Part shown: positions 16,621 to 25,319 of the stretch, piece by piece | Position numbering within the stretch: the stretch's first letter is position 1 | How the letters are laid out: the number at the start of each line of letters is the position of its first letter | Origin: JAAFHN01 sp031421855 | GTDB lineage: Bacteria; Pseudomonadota; Gammaproteobacteria; Burkholderiales; Burkholderiaceae_C | Assembly: GCA_031421855.1 (NCBI GenBank) | Contig: JANOPN010000162.1 | Location: 1-50,481, forward strand | Direction: 5' to 3' | DNA: 50,481 bases | The notes under the pieces: generated by a model | Told to the model about the DNA's origin: nothing | Seen by the model: the letters and a program-made list of their open reading frames with translations, nothing else | The model's database searches: none | Program-made: the position numbers and the translations under genes

Positions 16621-19600
16621 ATGAAAAGAATGTCCCTCAGACGCCTGCTGATCGGCGGCACCTTGTTTTTCACCGTTGTGCCGCTGCTGGTGGTGATCGG
16701 CTGGTTTGATTACAGTGGTCGTGAGTCAACGCGGCTGCTGGCGACTGATGTGCTGTCCAATGTCGCTGATCGCCTGCGTGCCGATAGCGAGTCGCATTTG
16801 CAGCGTGCGAATGACTTGATGGATGGCTTGGCCGATACATCACTGTTCAGTTCAAAGGGCGACGTGGCTCGCACGATGATGCGCGAGCCAGCCAAGTTTG
16901 AATCGGCTGCGTTTTCGCTCACCAAACAGGTTGACGACCTGTCGTACGTGTATTTTGGGACCAGCCGAGGCGATTTTCACGGCGTGGAGCAAGTCGCTGG
17001 CGGTGTCCGCGTGGGTGAGCTCATCAATGGGCAGAGCACCGGGCGGCGATATTTTTTGGCTCAAACACCCGGTGACCGATCCGTGAGTTTGCCCAGCGAC
17101 GCAAAGGCCTATGAGCCACGCAATCGACCTTGGTACACCGCTGCAGCCGAAGCGAAGGCCCGTGTGTTCACCGAGGTGTATGCGTCGGCATCCAAAAAAA
17201 CCCTCTTGGTGACCTTGGCGCAGCCGGTGTACGACGAGCAACAAGTGTTGTTGGGTGTTTTTGCACTGGATCTACCGCTAGGCAACATCGCCGAGCAGCT
17301 GCGCCGTGCACGCATCTCTTCGCGCGGTGTCGCATTGATATTGGATGAAAAAGGGCTTTTGGTTGGCTCTTCGACAGGCGACGACACGTATCGCGAGGGC
17401 TCAAAAGGGCTGGAGCGGGTTTCGCCTTCGCAAAGCGCAAGCCCCACCGTTCGAATGGTGAGCGACTATTTGATGTCGCGGACCAAAACAGTCGTTGATA
17501 CCGTCGCAACGGTCGAGCGCGGCGTTGGACGCATCGACGGGGACGATGGCGGCATGCTGTTTGTGCAACGTGAATTTGGCACGGCATTGGGGCTGAAGTG
17601 GCGGTTGGTGGTTGCGGCCCCCGAGGTTGATTTCACAGCTGACGCGAATGAGCGCCGCCGTTGGGCATTGTTGGCTGTAGCGATCATGGTCTTGGCCTGC
17701 TCGGGCTTGGCTTACATGTTTGCGAGTCGCTTGTCGTGGCGACTGCAAACCTTGAGCACCGCGGCTGCGGCAATTGGTCGCGGCGAGGTGCCCCCGCTTC
17801 CTCAATCGACTCGCGTGGCTGAGGTGCATCAACTTTCAACCGTGTTGCACGACTCGGGCGAATCCTTGCGTGTGGCGCGCCATCAAATGGCCGCCGATGC
17901 ATCTGCCTTGCAAGATGCGCATGACGGCCTGGAGAGGCGCGTGAGCGAACGCACCGCTGAGCTCGAAAAATCTCGCGAAGAAGCTTTAGAAGCTGCGCGC
18001 GCCAAGGCAGCCTTTTTGGCGACCATGAGCCATGAAATTCGCACGCCCCTGAACGGAGTCGTTGGCATGAGCTCGCTTTTGGCCGAGACGCAATTGGATG
18101 TCGAGCAGCGAGACTTTTTGAGCACGATTCGACTGTCGAGCGACCAGCTTTTGGGCGTCATCAACGACATTTTGGATTTCTCGAAGATCGAGTCGGGTAA
18201 GTTGGAGCTGGAGCAAGAGCCACTTTTGTTGCGCCACGTGGTTGAAGAAGCCTGCGACATCGCCGCACCGCGTGCACGTGAAAAAGGCTTGGAGCTGCTG
18301 GTTGACGTGCCGATTGGGCCGGAGTTTCCGCTTGCGGTGAAGAGCGACTCCACTCGCATCCGCCAAGTGCTGATTAACTTCATCAACAACGCAGTGAAGT
18401 TCACTGAGCGCGGCGAGGTGGCGGTGCAGCTCAGGGTGCTGCCCGGCGCCGTCGATGCTGATCACGCCAGGATTGAGTTTCGGGTGCGCGACACCGGCAT
18501 CGGCATTCCTGCCGGCCGAATGGACGCGCTGTTTTCTGCGTTCATGCAAGTTGACGCGTCGACGACCCGCAAGTACGGCGGCACAGGCTTAGGCTTAGCC
18601 ATTTGCAAGCGATTGGCCGAGGCCATGGGCGGGCAGGTGGGCGTGAGCAGCCAAGTCGGCGTAGGGTCTGAGTTTTGGTTCACCGTTGATGTGCCCGTTT
18701 GCGACGCGCAAGTTGCCGCCACCCTCAATGCGGTCCCAGACGATGCGCCAGTCTTGACCGGGTGCTCGGTGTTTGTGGTTGACGACAACCCCACAAATTT
18801 GCGAATTTTGACCCGCCAGCTCACCAACTGGGGCTTGTTGGTCCGAACGTTTGACTCGGTGTCGCTCGCACTTGGCGCGCTGCGTTCGTCGCCACTACCT
18901 TCGGCGGTTGTCAGTGACATGCACATGCCCGTGGTTGATGGCATCGAGTTTGCGAGGTTGGTGAAGGCCGATGCCAAACTGAAGGCAGTCCCGTTGATTT
19001 TGCTGAGTTCTGGCGTGTTGCCAGTCAATGATCCGGCGTCGCACCTGTTTGCAGCCCGGTTGCTCAAACCCGCGCGCGAGGCTCAACTGTTCGATGCACT
19101 GGCGAGGTGCATCGACCCAGCGCGGGCTGCAACTGAAACACCTGCGCGTGCTCAAACGGCTAGGCGCGGCCAGACGGTGCTGGTGGCTGACGACAACCTC
19201 GTTAACCTCAAAGTCGCGGTGAGCATGCTGACCAAGCTCGGCTTTGATTCGGTGACTGCGCTTGACGGCCAGCTCGCGCTTGATGCTGCACTGGCTTCGA
19301 AAAACAGCGCCTTGCCGTTCAGTTTGGTGTTGATGGATCTCAACATGCCCAACATGGACGGCTTGATCGCATCGTCCGAAATTCGCCGCTTGATGGGCGC
19401 AAGCGCGCCACCGATCATCGCGTTGACAGCCGCAGCTTCGCCAGAAGACCGCGAGCGCTGCTTGGCCGCAGGCATGAGCGACTATTTGACGAAACCGCTG
19501 CAGCTCAATGCGTTAGCGCGGGCATTGGACCACTGGATAGCAGCTGAACCAGGCGACTTAAACGCTATTATATCAGTAGCAACAAACCCAATAGATACGG

Positions 19601-20001
19601 AGACCAAGGGCTCAAATGATTCAAAATTGAGCATCCAATCGCCTCCAGGCGACGCTGCGATGGATTTCGCGCGTTTGGAAGAGTTTCGGGAGTTCGACGA
19701 CGATGAGTTGAGCATGACCAAAGGCGTGATCGACGTGTTTTTGGCCGATGGGCCCTCTCGCGTTGAAGCCGTCATTGCAGCCATTGCAAGCGGTGACTGC
19801 TCGGCCCTGTCGAGCGCCGCTCACGCCCTCAAAGGCGCGGCGAGCAATGTCGGAGCCAGTGGTTTACAGCAGCAATGCTCGCAACTGGAGCACGTAGCCA
19901 AAGCGGGCGAGTTGCCAAGCGATGGCGCGTTGCAAAGCGCGCAGCTTCGCGCCTTGTGGGCAGCAACTGAGACTCAGCTCAAGAAGTGGCTTATTCGCTG
20001 A
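16621..20001 (+). CDS. Hybrid sensor histidine kinase (sensor-HK-REC-REC-HPt)
   Basis: This 1126-residue inner-membrane kinase has TM1 (about 10-29), a large periplasmic sensor (30-345) with Cache-like segments (NRPWYTAAAEA), and TM2 (about 347-368). A HAMP-like linker and coiled coil follow. The dimerisation domain carries His471 in MSHEIRTPLNGVVG, and the ATPase N-box NNAVKFTERG is near 590. REC1 has its acceptor Asp near 766 and REC2 near 906. A C-terminal HPt domain carries His1068 in AHALKGAASNVGA. All phosphorelay residues are present. Between REC2 and HPt, residues about 981-998 are encoded by a dispersed repeat. Its 3' end overlaps phhA by 11 bp in convergent orientation. The signal sensed is unknown. 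Confidence 0.92.
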   Translation: MKRMSLRRLLIGGTLFFTVVPLLVVIGWFDYSGRESTRLLATDVLSNVADRLRADSESHLQRANDLMDGLADTSLFSSKGDVARTMMREPAKFESAAFSLTKQVDDLSYVYFGTSRGDFHGVEQVAGGVRVGELINGQSTGRRYFLAQTPGDRSVSLPSDAKAYEPRNRPWYTAAAEAKARVFTEVYASASKKTLLVTLAQPVYDEQQVLLGVFALDLPLGNIAEQLRRARISSRGVALILDEKGLLVGSSTGDDTYREGSKGLERVSPSQSASPTVRMVSDYLMSRTKTVVDTVATVERGVGRIDGDDGGMLFVQREFGTALGLKWRLVVAAPEVDFTADANERRRWALLAVAIMVLACSGLAYMFASRLSWRLQTLSTAAAAIGRGEVPPLPQSTRVAEVHQLSTVLHDSGESLRVARHQMAADASALQDAHDGLERRVSERTAELEKSREEALEAARAKAAFLATMSHEIRTPLNGVVGMSSLLAETQLDVEQRDFLSTIRLSSDQLLGVINDILDFSKIESGKLELEQEPLLLRHVVEEACDIAAPRAREKGLELLVDVPIGPEFPLAVKSDSTRIRQVLINFINNAVKFTERGEVAVQLRVLPGAVDADHARIEFRVRDTGIGIPAGRMDALFSAFMQVDASTTRKYGGTGLGLAICKRLAEAMGGQVGVSSQVGVGSEFWFTVDVPVCDAQVAATLNAVPDDAPVLTGCSVFVVDDNPTNLRILTRQLTNWGLLVRTFDSVSLALGALRSSPLPSAVVSDMHMPVVDGIEFARLVKADAKLKAVPLILLSSGVLPVNDPASHLFAARLLKPAREAQLFDALARCIDPARAATETPARAQTARRGQTVLVADDNLVNLKVAVSMLTKLGFDSVTALDGQLALDAALASKNSALPFSLVLMDLNMPNMDGLIASSEIRRLMGASAPPIIALTAAASPEDRERCLAAGMSDYLTKPLQLNALARALDHWIAAEPGDLNAIISVATNPIDTETKGSNDSKLSIQSPPGDAAMDFARLEEFREFDDDELSMTKGVIDVFLADGPSRVEAVIAAIASGDCSALSSAAHALKGAASNVGASGLQQQCSQLEHVAKAGELPSDGALQSAQLRALWAATETQLKKWLIR
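19563..19612 (+). repeat. Dispersed ~45-bp repeat, copy 5 (in frame in the hybrid kinase)
   Basis: It reads GCTATTATATCAGTAGCAAC followed by AAACCCAATAGATACGGAGA and CCAAGGGC. It is translated in frame as ISVATNPIDTETKGS in the linker between REC2 and HPt. GCTATT and AGTAGC form a small inverted repeat at its left end. Confidence 0.85.
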
Positions 20002-20854
20002 TGAAGCGGTCGCCAGCAACAGTCTCATTGGCCGCGATCTCCGGCAAGCCAACCAACTGGTCGTAAAGCGGCTGAAAATCTTGCTCGGTTTCTTTGAGTA
20101 AGTCCGCAAAACCGTCGATCACGAAGTAAGTTTGCTGAAATGTGTCGATTTTGTAGCGCGTGCGCATGCAGCGCTTGAGATCCAGCGCGATGCGCTGCGG
20201 CTCGCCGCTTTGGATGCTGTGCGGCAACTCACCTGGCGAGCTCAAAATGCCTGCGCCATAAGCGCGCAGACCGCTGCGCGTGTTCATCAACCCAAACTCA
20301 ATCGTGTACCAGTACAGGCGGCTCAGTTGCTCGCACGACCCCAAGCCTTGGGCCTTGAGTCCGCCTTGCCCGTAGCGCTGCACGTAGTCGGCCAGCATCG
20401 GGTTAAACAGCATCGGCACGTGACCAAACAAGTCGTGAAAAATGTCGGGCTCGACCACATAGTCAAACTCGTCGGGCGTGCGAATCCAATCGGTGACGGG
20501 AAACTTGCGCTCGGCCAGCAGCGAGAAAAACGGCACCTCGGGGATCAGCCCCGGCACCGCCACCAGCTCCCAGCCGGTCGCCGCATGCAAGCGGTCGTTG
20601 ATCGCATCGAAGTGCGGAATGCGGTCACTGGCTCCCAAGAGGGGCAGCGCTTTGATGAACTCGTCGCAGGCCAGCCCAGTGAGCTTTTGGGCTTGCTGCG
20701 CATACAGGCGGCGGTAGGTGTCGTGATCGGCCTCGGTGTAAGCGGTGGTGTCTTGCGCGCAGGTGTAGTCAGCCTTAGCGCGACTGTAGTCGCCGCGCGG
20801 CGGTCGGTCTGATGCGCCGTAGCTCGCAGGCGCCGCTTGATTGGCCTCGGTCAC
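19991..20854 (-). CDS. phhA: Phenylalanine 4-monooxygenase
   Basis: This 287-residue non-haem iron, pterin-dependent enzyme hydroxylates phenylalanine to tyrosine in the cytoplasm. Iron ligands are visible in DIFHDLFGHVP (two His) and WYTIEFGL (Glu). FSLLAERKFPVTDWIRTP and GILSSPGELPHS are also characteristic. The length fits the bacterial monomeric enzyme. The GTG start at 20854 overlaps the hpd stop (GTGA), so translation of the two genes is coupled. Together they convert phenylalanine towards homogentisate. The 3' end overlaps the hybrid kinase gene by 11 bp. Confidence 0.96.
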   Translation of the reverse strand: MTEANQAAPASYGASDRPPRGDYSRAKADYTCAQDTTAYTEADHDTYRRLYAQQAQKLTGLACDEFIKALPLLGASDRIPHFDAINDRLHAATGWELVAVPGLIPEVPFFSLLAERKFPVTDWIRTPDEFDYVVEPDIFHDLFGHVPMLFNPMLADYVQRYGQGGLKAQGLGSCEQLSRLYWYTIEFGLMNTRSGLRAYGAGILSSPGELPHSIQSGEPQRIALDLKRCMRTRYKIDTFQQTYFVIDGFADLLKETEQDFQPLYDQLVGLPEIAANETVAGDRFISE

Positions 20855-21960
20855 AGCACGCCACGGCGCATTTGGTCGAGCTCGATCGTCTCAAACAAAG
20901 CCTTGAAGTTGCCCTCGCCAAAGCCGTCATTGCCTTTGCGTTGGATGAACTCAAAGAAAATCGGTCCGAGTTGGGTTTCGCTGAAAATTTGCAGCAACAG
21001 TTCGCCGTGGCTGCCGTCAATCAAGATATTGCGAGCTTTGAGGCCGGCCAAATCCTCGCCGTGGCCCGGAATTCGTTTGGCGAGCAGCTCGTAGTAGGTG
21101 TCGCTGGTCTCAAGCAGCTTCACGCCAGCGAGCTGGAGCGCGTCGACTGAGTCGTACAAATTGGTCGAGCCCAGCGCGATGTGCTGAATGCCTTCTCCGC
21201 GATAGCGATCCAAATACTCTTGCACTTGACCCGCTTTTTCGGTGCCTTCTTCGTTGATCGGGATGCGAATTTTGCCGCAGGGGCTGGTCATTGCCTTGCT
21301 TTTGATGCCGGTTTGCAGACCTTCAAAATCGAAGTAGCGAATTTCTCGAAAATTGAACAAACGCGAATAAAACTCAGCCCATTCGTTCATTCGGCCACGG
21401 TGAACGTTGTGCGTCAGGTGGTCGATGTAGGTCAGGCCATGGCCGTTGGGGCTCAGGTTTGCGCCGGGCAACGGCACAAAATCCACGTCATAAAAGCCGA
21501 TGTTGCCAATGTCGCCGGCCTGCGCGCCGCCTTTGCCGCGCCACCGGTCGATGAAATAAATGATGCTGTCGCCGATGCCTTTGATCGCTGGTATGTTCAA
21601 CTCACCCGGCCCGGCGCTGCCTGCGTAGCCCCAAGCACCCAGGCTCAAGGCGCGCTCGTATGCTGCTTTGGCATCGTCAACCCGAAACGCAATTGCGCAC
21701 ACGCTGGGGCCGTGCTGGCGCGCAAAGCGCTGGGCAAAGCTGTCAGGCTCGGCGTTGATGATGAAGTTGATCTCACCTTGGCGGTAAAGCGTGACGTTTT
21801 TGCGGCGGTGCTTGGCCACCGCGCTGAAGCCCATGCGCTCAAACAGCGCACCCATTGCAATCGGCTCGGGCGCCGCGTATTCGATGAACTCAAAACCATC
21901 GGTACCCATGGGGTTGGGCCATGCGGCGGTTTGGGAGGTGTCGGCGGTGGCGATGCTCAT
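20851..21960 (-). CDS. hpd: 4-hydroxyphenylpyruvate dioxygenase
   Basis: This 369-residue Fe(II) enzyme converts 4-hydroxyphenylpyruvate to homogentisate in tyrosine degradation. Metal ligands lie in YIDHLTHNV (His), GIQHIALGS (His) and IFFEFIQRKG (Glu). KSKAMTSPCGKIRIPINEE is also diagnostic. The start at 21960 (MSIATADTSQ) is chosen; an in-frame upstream start would add 41 residues with no family match. It is the first gene of the hpd-phhA unit and divergent from an Lrp/AsnC regulator 108 bp away, the likely controller. Confidence 0.95.
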   Translation of the reverse strand: MSIATADTSQTAAWPNPMGTDGFEFIEYAAPEPIAMGALFERMGFSAVAKHRRKNVTLYRQGEINFIINAEPDSFAQRFARQHGPSVCAIAFRVDDAKAAYERALSLGAWGYAGSAGPGELNIPAIKGIGDSIIYFIDRWRGKGGAQAGDIGNIGFYDVDFVPLPGANLSPNGHGLTYIDHLTHNVHRGRMNEWAEFYSRLFNFREIRYFDFEGLQTGIKSKAMTSPCGKIRIPINEEGTEKAGQVQEYLDRYRGEGIQHIALGSTNLYDSVDALQLAGVKLLETSDTYYELLAKRIPGHGEDLAGLKARNILIDGSHGELLLQIFSETQLGPIFFEFIQRKGNDGFGEGNFKALFETIELDQMRRGVL

Positions 21961-22068
21961 GGTTGTTCCGTTGATGGGTGACAGGTGCACGAACTGTAGG
22001 TTGATTGATCCACAAGATTTCTGCAAGTATTTGCGATTGATGCGGTGAATTCGCTGGAAACGTGCAAA

Positions 22069-22551
22069 ATGGCGTTCATGCAAGCAATCGACAAGCTAGA
22101 CGCAGGCATTTTGCGCATTTTGCAAGCCAATGGCAGGGCAACCTTTGATGAAATTGCCGCGGTTGTCGGGCTCTCGCCCAGCGCGGTGCTGCGCCGCGTC
22201 AAGCGGCTTGAAGACACCCAGGTCATCGATCGCTACTGCGCCTTAGTCAAACCCGAGGCGGTGGGTTTGGGGCTCACGGCCTACATCAATGTGCGGCTTG
22301 AAAAGCATGCTGAGACGCACAAACGCAACCCGATGGATTTGTTTCGGGCGGCCGTGCAGGCCTGGCCTGAGGTCGTGGAGTGCTCGGCTTTGACTGGCGA
22401 GATGGACTATTTGCTCAAGCTGACCGTGCGCGACATGCAGGCCTACGCCCGCTTCATCATGGACACCTTGCTCAAGCATCCCAGCGTGCAAGACTGTAAA
22501 ACCAGTTTTGTACTCGACCGCGTCAAGAGCACGACCGCGTTGCCGGTTTGA
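22069..22551 (+). CDS. Lrp/AsnC-family transcriptional regulator
   Basis: This is a protein of about 160 residues. An N-terminal helix-turn-helix (ATFDEIAAVVGLSPSAVLRRVKRLE) is followed by the alpha/beta ligand-sensing (RAM) domain from about residue 65 (GLTAYINVRLEKHAE, ALTGEMDYLLKLTVRD). Such proteins bind amino acids and form dimers or octamers on DNA. It is divergent from hpd-phhA, so it probably controls phenylalanine/tyrosine catabolism and senses an aromatic amino acid (inference). GGAAA at 22056 favours the ATG at 22069; the ATG at 22078 is also possible. Confidence 0.92.
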   Translation: MAFMQAIDKLDAGILRILQANGRATFDEIAAVVGLSPSAVLRRVKRLEDTQVIDRYCALVKPEAVGLGLTAYINVRLEKHAETHKRNPMDLFRAAVQAWPEVVECSALTGEMDYLLKLTVRDMQAYARFIMDTLLKHPSVQDCKTSFVLDRVKSTTALPV

Positions 22552-22553
22552 GA

Positions 22554-22657
22554 TCGGACTTACGCAAAATTGTCCCGTCAAGGCGCAGCGACGACGACAG
22601 TGCGAAGAGCACGGCTAGGAGCTGCAACGCGGCTGGGGCGGTTTTGCGTAAGTCCTA
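22554..22657 (-). mobile_element. 104-bp MITE-like element, copy 3
   Basis: This copy is inverted relative to the other two. The arm at 22554 differs by one base (TCGGACTT instead of TAGGACTT). The flanks are TGAGA (22549-22553, overlapping the Lrp stop) and TGAGG (22658-22662), a 4-of-5 match to a 5-bp duplication. It sits between the convergent Lrp and hydratase genes. Confidence 0.85.
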
Positions 22658-22663
22658 TGAGGG

Positions 22664-23449
22664 TTACTCGAAACTGATGCCTAGATCCGACAGTGGGGAG
22701 TCGAAATTTGCAGACCAAGTTTGCCCCGCCAGCACCGGCCAGGCATCGGTCCAAGTGCCGGTCGTGATGACGTCGCCTGCGCGCAAATCAGGCGCGCCAG
22801 GGCAATTGCGCAGCTCACGTGCGAAATGCAGCAATGCCTGCAATGGGTCGTCGAGCACGGCTGAGCCGTGGCCAGTTTCGAGCGTGGTTCCTGCGTGGTT
22901 GAGTCGCACGGTTGCCGCCGCCAGTTGGCCGCAAAAATCGCTGGCCGATTGAGCGATGTCGCTGACCAAGCGGGGCTTGCCCACCACCAGTTTGGCGTGC
23001 AACGCGCCGTCGGCGATGGCATCAGGCGCGGCAAAGCGCCAGTTGGCTTGGTGCGCTTGCACCAGCTCAAAGCCGGGTGCGACCCAATCGATGCAGTCAA
23101 ACAGTTGCGCCAGCGTGGGGTCTGCGGGCGGTGAGGCGCGCAAACAAAAAACCGCTTCTGGCTCCAGCCGTGGCTGGCTCATGCCCGCAAGCGGCACCCG
23201 AGCGTGGCCGTCGCAGTGGATCAAGGTGCTGTCGTAAACGGTGCCCCAAACTGGGCCGCTGACGTTGTACCGTGCCCAAATGTTGCGGTTGGTGAAGCCG
23301 ATCTTGTAGCCCTTGGCTTGCTCGCCCCGGGCGAGTCGCAGCTCGCGCACAGCAAGCGCTCGCTGATACGCCGTCGGCACATCAAAATCCGTCAGGTCGG
23401 GCCAGAGTTGGGCGGTGTCAAAGTGCGAAAGCAGGGCTTGTGGGGTCAT
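22664..23449 (-). CDS. 2-keto-4-pentenoate hydratase-family protein
   Basis: This cytoplasmic protein of about 261 residues belongs to the fumarylacetoacetase-like hydratase/decarboxylase superfamily (MhpD/DmpE/DmpH type). Those enzymes act on 2-oxo-enoic acids in meta-cleavage pathways. KGYKIGFTNRNIW, RLEPEAVFCLR (metal-binding Glu) and the Gly-Asp-rich RAGDVITTGTWTDAWPV near the end are family features. The ATG at 23449 (MTPQALL) is chosen; another ATG four codons upstream is possible. No other meta-cleavage genes are nearby, so the physiological substrate is not clear. Confidence 0.82.
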   Translation of the reverse strand: MTPQALLSHFDTAQLWPDLTDFDVPTAYQRALAVRELRLARGEQAKGYKIGFTNRNIWARYNVSGPVWGTVYDSTLIHCDGHARVPLAGMSQPRLEPEAVFCLRASPPADPTLAQLFDCIDWVAPGFELVQAHQANWRFAAPDAIADGALHAKLVVGKPRLVSDIAQSASDFCGQLAAATVRLNHAGTTLETGHGSAVLDDPLQALLHFARELRNCPGAPDLRAGDVITTGTWTDAWPVLAGQTWSANFDSPLSDLGISFE

Positions 23450-23545
23450 GCATTGCAGCATGCGTCATTTCACTCAAACTGGTGTGAAACCGCTGATTCG
23501 TCGCGTGAAAAAACTTCAATTGCCAAAAGGCGATACTTCAAAAAA

Positions 23546-23587
23546 GTGAGCATCGAACCCAATGAATCCGGTGACCAATGGCTAAAA
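23546..23587 (+). repeat. Dispersed ~45-bp repeat, copy 6 (right half)
   Basis: It reads CGAACCCAATGAATCCGGTG followed by ACCAATGGC. The left ATAGCAAC part is degenerate (GAGCATCG). It lies between two minus-strand genes; the rest of 23450-23623 shows nothing recognisable. Confidence 0.75.
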
Positions 23588-23623
23588 GTCCGCAAAAAAC
23601 AGCCTGACAGACCCGGCTTGATG

Positions 23624-24214
23624 CTATTTGGGTGCGGCTGCGGTGGCAGCCGCTGGCACAGGGTCGTTGCAAAACGAAACCGTGCTTTCTTTGGGGTTGA
23701 CCATCTCGAAGACCGCGCAGTAGGCCAGCGGCGCTTTGGGCGGCGGGGGCACGCGCTGACCGGTTGAGATCGTGTTCACGCAGGCATCTAGCGCCGTATA
23801 GACCGCGGTGAGGTCGGTGTGGGCTTTTTTGACCATGCCGGTCGCGTCAATCTCAAACACCACGCGCGCCTTGGTCGGGCGCAACTCGGGGCGGGTTTGC
23901 ATGAAACACGTGGCCATGGCGCGGTTTTCAGGCATCACCACCGGGGTTTTGACACCGTTTTGTGTCCAGCTGGTTTCTTGCACATAAGTGCCGATGTAGT
24001 GGCCGACTTGTGGGTCGGTGATGTCAGCTTTGGCGCGCTTCCACAGCTCAGCAAAGGGGCGAAAACCGGGCTCAGCCAGCGAGCGAGCCATGTCTTGAGG
24101 CAACACATCGGGCACGGTCGCGGGTGTGGCAGTCTGGGCATGGCCCAGACTGCAGGCGATCAGCGTTGCAGCGATGAGTCCGAGTGAGGAAATGGCCTTA
24201 AGCGGGTGTGTCAT
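23624..24214 (-). CDS. Exported protein of unknown function
   Basis: This protein of about 196 residues has a clear signal peptide (MTHPLKAISSLGLIAATLIA, cleavage near GHAQ). The mature part has four Cys (in ATCFMQTR, LDACVNT, LAYCAVF, VSFCNDP), possibly forming disulfides in the periplasm. The segment RVVFEIDATGMVKKAHTDLTAVYTALDACV is reminiscent of a TonB-C-like fold, but this is not certain. The start at 24214 is chosen over a GTG/ATG six codons upstream because it places the signal peptide at the N-terminus. No function is assigned. Confidence 0.65.
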   Translation of the reverse strand: MTHPLKAISSLGLIAATLIACSLGHAQTATPATVPDVLPQDMARSLAEPGFRPFAELWKRAKADITDPQVGHYIGTYVQETSWTQNGVKTPVVMPENRAMATCFMQTRPELRPTKARVVFEIDATGMVKKAHTDLTAVYTALDACVNTISTGQRVPPPPKAPLAYCAVFEMVNPKESTVSFCNDPVPAAATAAAPK

Positions 24215-24497
24215 GGGTTCTGGAGCAGTCAAGTTAATGAGGTGGGTGCGCAGTAGCGTTCATCAAAGGCACGAGCGGCGAGAGTTTATCGCCTTGGCAG
24301 TGAGACCCGTCAAGCAGCCCAAGTTCCACGCTGAGGTGCAGACTCTAGGGAAAACCCTTAATATCTGGGCCATGCTCAATGCAAACACCCTGCTTCACGC
24401 CACGACGGCCATCGGTCGGGACATGCTTCGACCGCCCAAAGCGGTGGCGCGCGCCCTGAACGTCACGGATCGGCTTGCGCGCTGCACAATGGCGCGC

Positions 24498-25229
24498 ATG
24501 ACATCGACGCAGCCGTTCGCCTCAATGGAGTCGCTCATGGTGGAGCCGGGCGACCCCAACGTTGTTGGCGAACTTGACAACACCCCGCCGGCCAGCCCCC
24601 AGCGCGTCAACCGATACGCCCAAGTCGTGCCGATGCGCTCGCTTGGCCCCGCGCATCGCTCGCGAATTGAGCAACACTTGTTGGCGCTTGAAGGACATGA
24701 CCGCTATTTGCGATTTGGGTTTTCGGCCAGCGACGAGCAAGTTTCTCGCTATGTTGAGGGTCTGAATTTTGATCGCGATGAAATTTACGGCATCTACAAC
24801 CGCAAGCTCGAGTTGGTGGCGACGGCGCATTTGGCCTTTGCCGACGACCCCAAATGCCTGAGTTGCGCTGAGTTTGGCGTGTCGGTGTTGCCCAGTGTGC
24901 GTGGCCGTGGTTTTGGTTCGCGCCTCTTTGAGCGTGCGCTCATTCATGCGCGCAACGAAGGCATTGGCATGCTGTTCATCCACGCCTTGAGCGAAAACGC
25001 GCCGATGCTTGCGATTGCGCGCAAACACGGCGCGACCATGGCCCGATACGGCTCTGAGACAGAAGCGCACTTGGACTTGCCCCCGGCTGACTTTGAGTCG
25101 CGGGTTGAAGAGTATTTCGACGACAAAGTGGCCGACATCGACTTTGAGCTCAAGCTCCAAGCCAAGCATTTCTGGGACTTTTTGGCCGCCGTTCAAGACA
25201 TTCGCCGCCAATTGCCGCGCGAATCCTGA
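24498..25229 (+). CDS. GNAT-family N-acetyltransferase
   Basis: This 243-residue acetyltransferase has a GNAT core at about 50-170. The acetyl-CoA-binding motif A is in FGVSVLPSVRGRGFGSRLFERAL (Arg/Gly-x-Gly pattern). It is followed by IGMLFIHALSENAPMLAIARKHGATM, the usual C-terminal strand-helix. The last ~55 residues are an acidic, helical extension. The start is uncertain: the ATG at 24498 is used, but an in-frame ATG at 24373 lies just after a TAATAT box (24354-24359 region) and would add 42 residues. The substrate is unknown. Confidence 0.8.
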   Translation: MTSTQPFASMESLMVEPGDPNVVGELDNTPPASPQRVNRYAQVVPMRSLGPAHRSRIEQHLLALEGHDRYLRFGFSASDEQVSRYVEGLNFDRDEIYGIYNRKLELVATAHLAFADDPKCLSCAEFGVSVLPSVRGRGFGSRLFERALIHARNEGIGMLFIHALSENAPMLAIARKHGATMARYGSETEAHLDLPPADFESRVEEYFDDKVADIDFELKLQAKHFWDFLAAVQDIRRQLPRES

Positions 25230-25319
25230 AGCCGTGGCAAGGTCGGTGATCGCCGGTTTCGGTGCGAACTGCGCTATTCTCTGCATCCTATTCACTCGGG
25301 CCCCTCGCGGCCAAGCTTT

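Noticed and set aside
19991..20001. A frameshift at the kinase/phhA junction
   Set aside because: Both proteins end normally; the 11-bp overlap is simply two convergent genes sharing their last codons.
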